Assembly: GCA_937952925.1 (NCBI GenBank)
Contig: CALFYA010000013.1
Location: forward strand, 1 to 13,250
Direction of reading: 5' to 3'
Length of the DNA stretch: 13,250 nt
Source: an uncultured Moraxellaceae bacterium
GTDB taxonomy: Bacteria > Pseudomonadota > Gammaproteobacteria > Pseudomonadales > Moraxellaceae
This document shows, piece after piece, positions 13,237-13,250 of this stretch. The translations under genes were made by a program, and so were the position numbers. How positions within the stretch are numbered: the first letter of the stretch is position 1; each line of letters starts with the position of its first letter. Below the pieces are notes generated by a model. The model ran no database searches and had not been told where the DNA came from. It was given only the letters and a program-made list of their open reading frames with translations.

Positions 13237-13250
13237 GCCCGCTTACCTGC

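Noticed and set aside
1..13250. Mobile element, prophage, CRISPR array, toxin-antitoxin pair or defence island
   Set aside because: No transposase, integrase, direct-repeat array, target-site duplication or defence gene family was seen; the macrodomain protein is YmdB-like and has no adjacent ADP-ribosyltransferase toxin gene such as DarT.

Overview
The window is a chromosomal segment from a gammaproteobacterium. The Pseudomonas/Acinetobacter-type lipase with its dedicated foldase, the close RapA, RluA and HemL relatives, and a base composition near 50% GC by eye fit the Pseudomonadales, perhaps a Moraxellaceae-like genome richer in GC than typical Acinetobacter. That placement is inference. 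There is no tRNA, rRNA, CRISPR array, transposase, integrase or phage gene, and all recognised genes look intact.

Layout from left to right. (1) 1-3572, minus strand: rluA (pseudouridine synthase) followed by rapA (Swi2/Snf2 ATPase that recycles RNA polymerase); the last few rapA codons run off the left edge. (2) 3573-4188: an AT-rich gap of about 616 bp. It holds a CRP-like site, a strong plus-strand terminator, a weaker one, and a doubtful small ORF, so it may encode a small RNA or small protein. (3) 4189-6231, plus strand: lipA-lifO, a secreted subfamily I.1 triacylglycerol lipase and its membrane-anchored foldase, 12 bp apart. (4) 6249-7574, minus strand: hemL of the C5 heme pathway, convergent with lifO. 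(5) 7745-9310, plus strand: an unrecognised exported protein with twelve cysteines, divergent from hemL. (6) 9347-12181, minus strand: a two-gene operon of a CHASE4-like/HAMP/GGDEF/EAL cyclic-di-GMP enzyme and a YmdB-type macrodomain protein, with 6 bp between them. (7) 12286-13236, minus strand: a PLP enzyme of the ACC deaminase/D-cysteine desulfhydrase family whose specificity residues point to the desulfhydrase side.

The genes form several unrelated units rather than one system. RapA and RluA act in transcription and RNA modification. LipA and LifO make one secreted enzyme. HemL feeds tetrapyrrole synthesis. The cyclic-di-GMP enzyme and the macrodomain protein are probably co-transcribed and translationally coupled, a pairing worth testing. 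The best candidates for something undescribed are the twelve-cysteine exported protein, the transcript(s) implied by the orphan terminators at 3767-3797 and 4024-4061, and the c-di-GMP/macrodomain pair. Nothing here clearly amounts to a new defence or mobile system.
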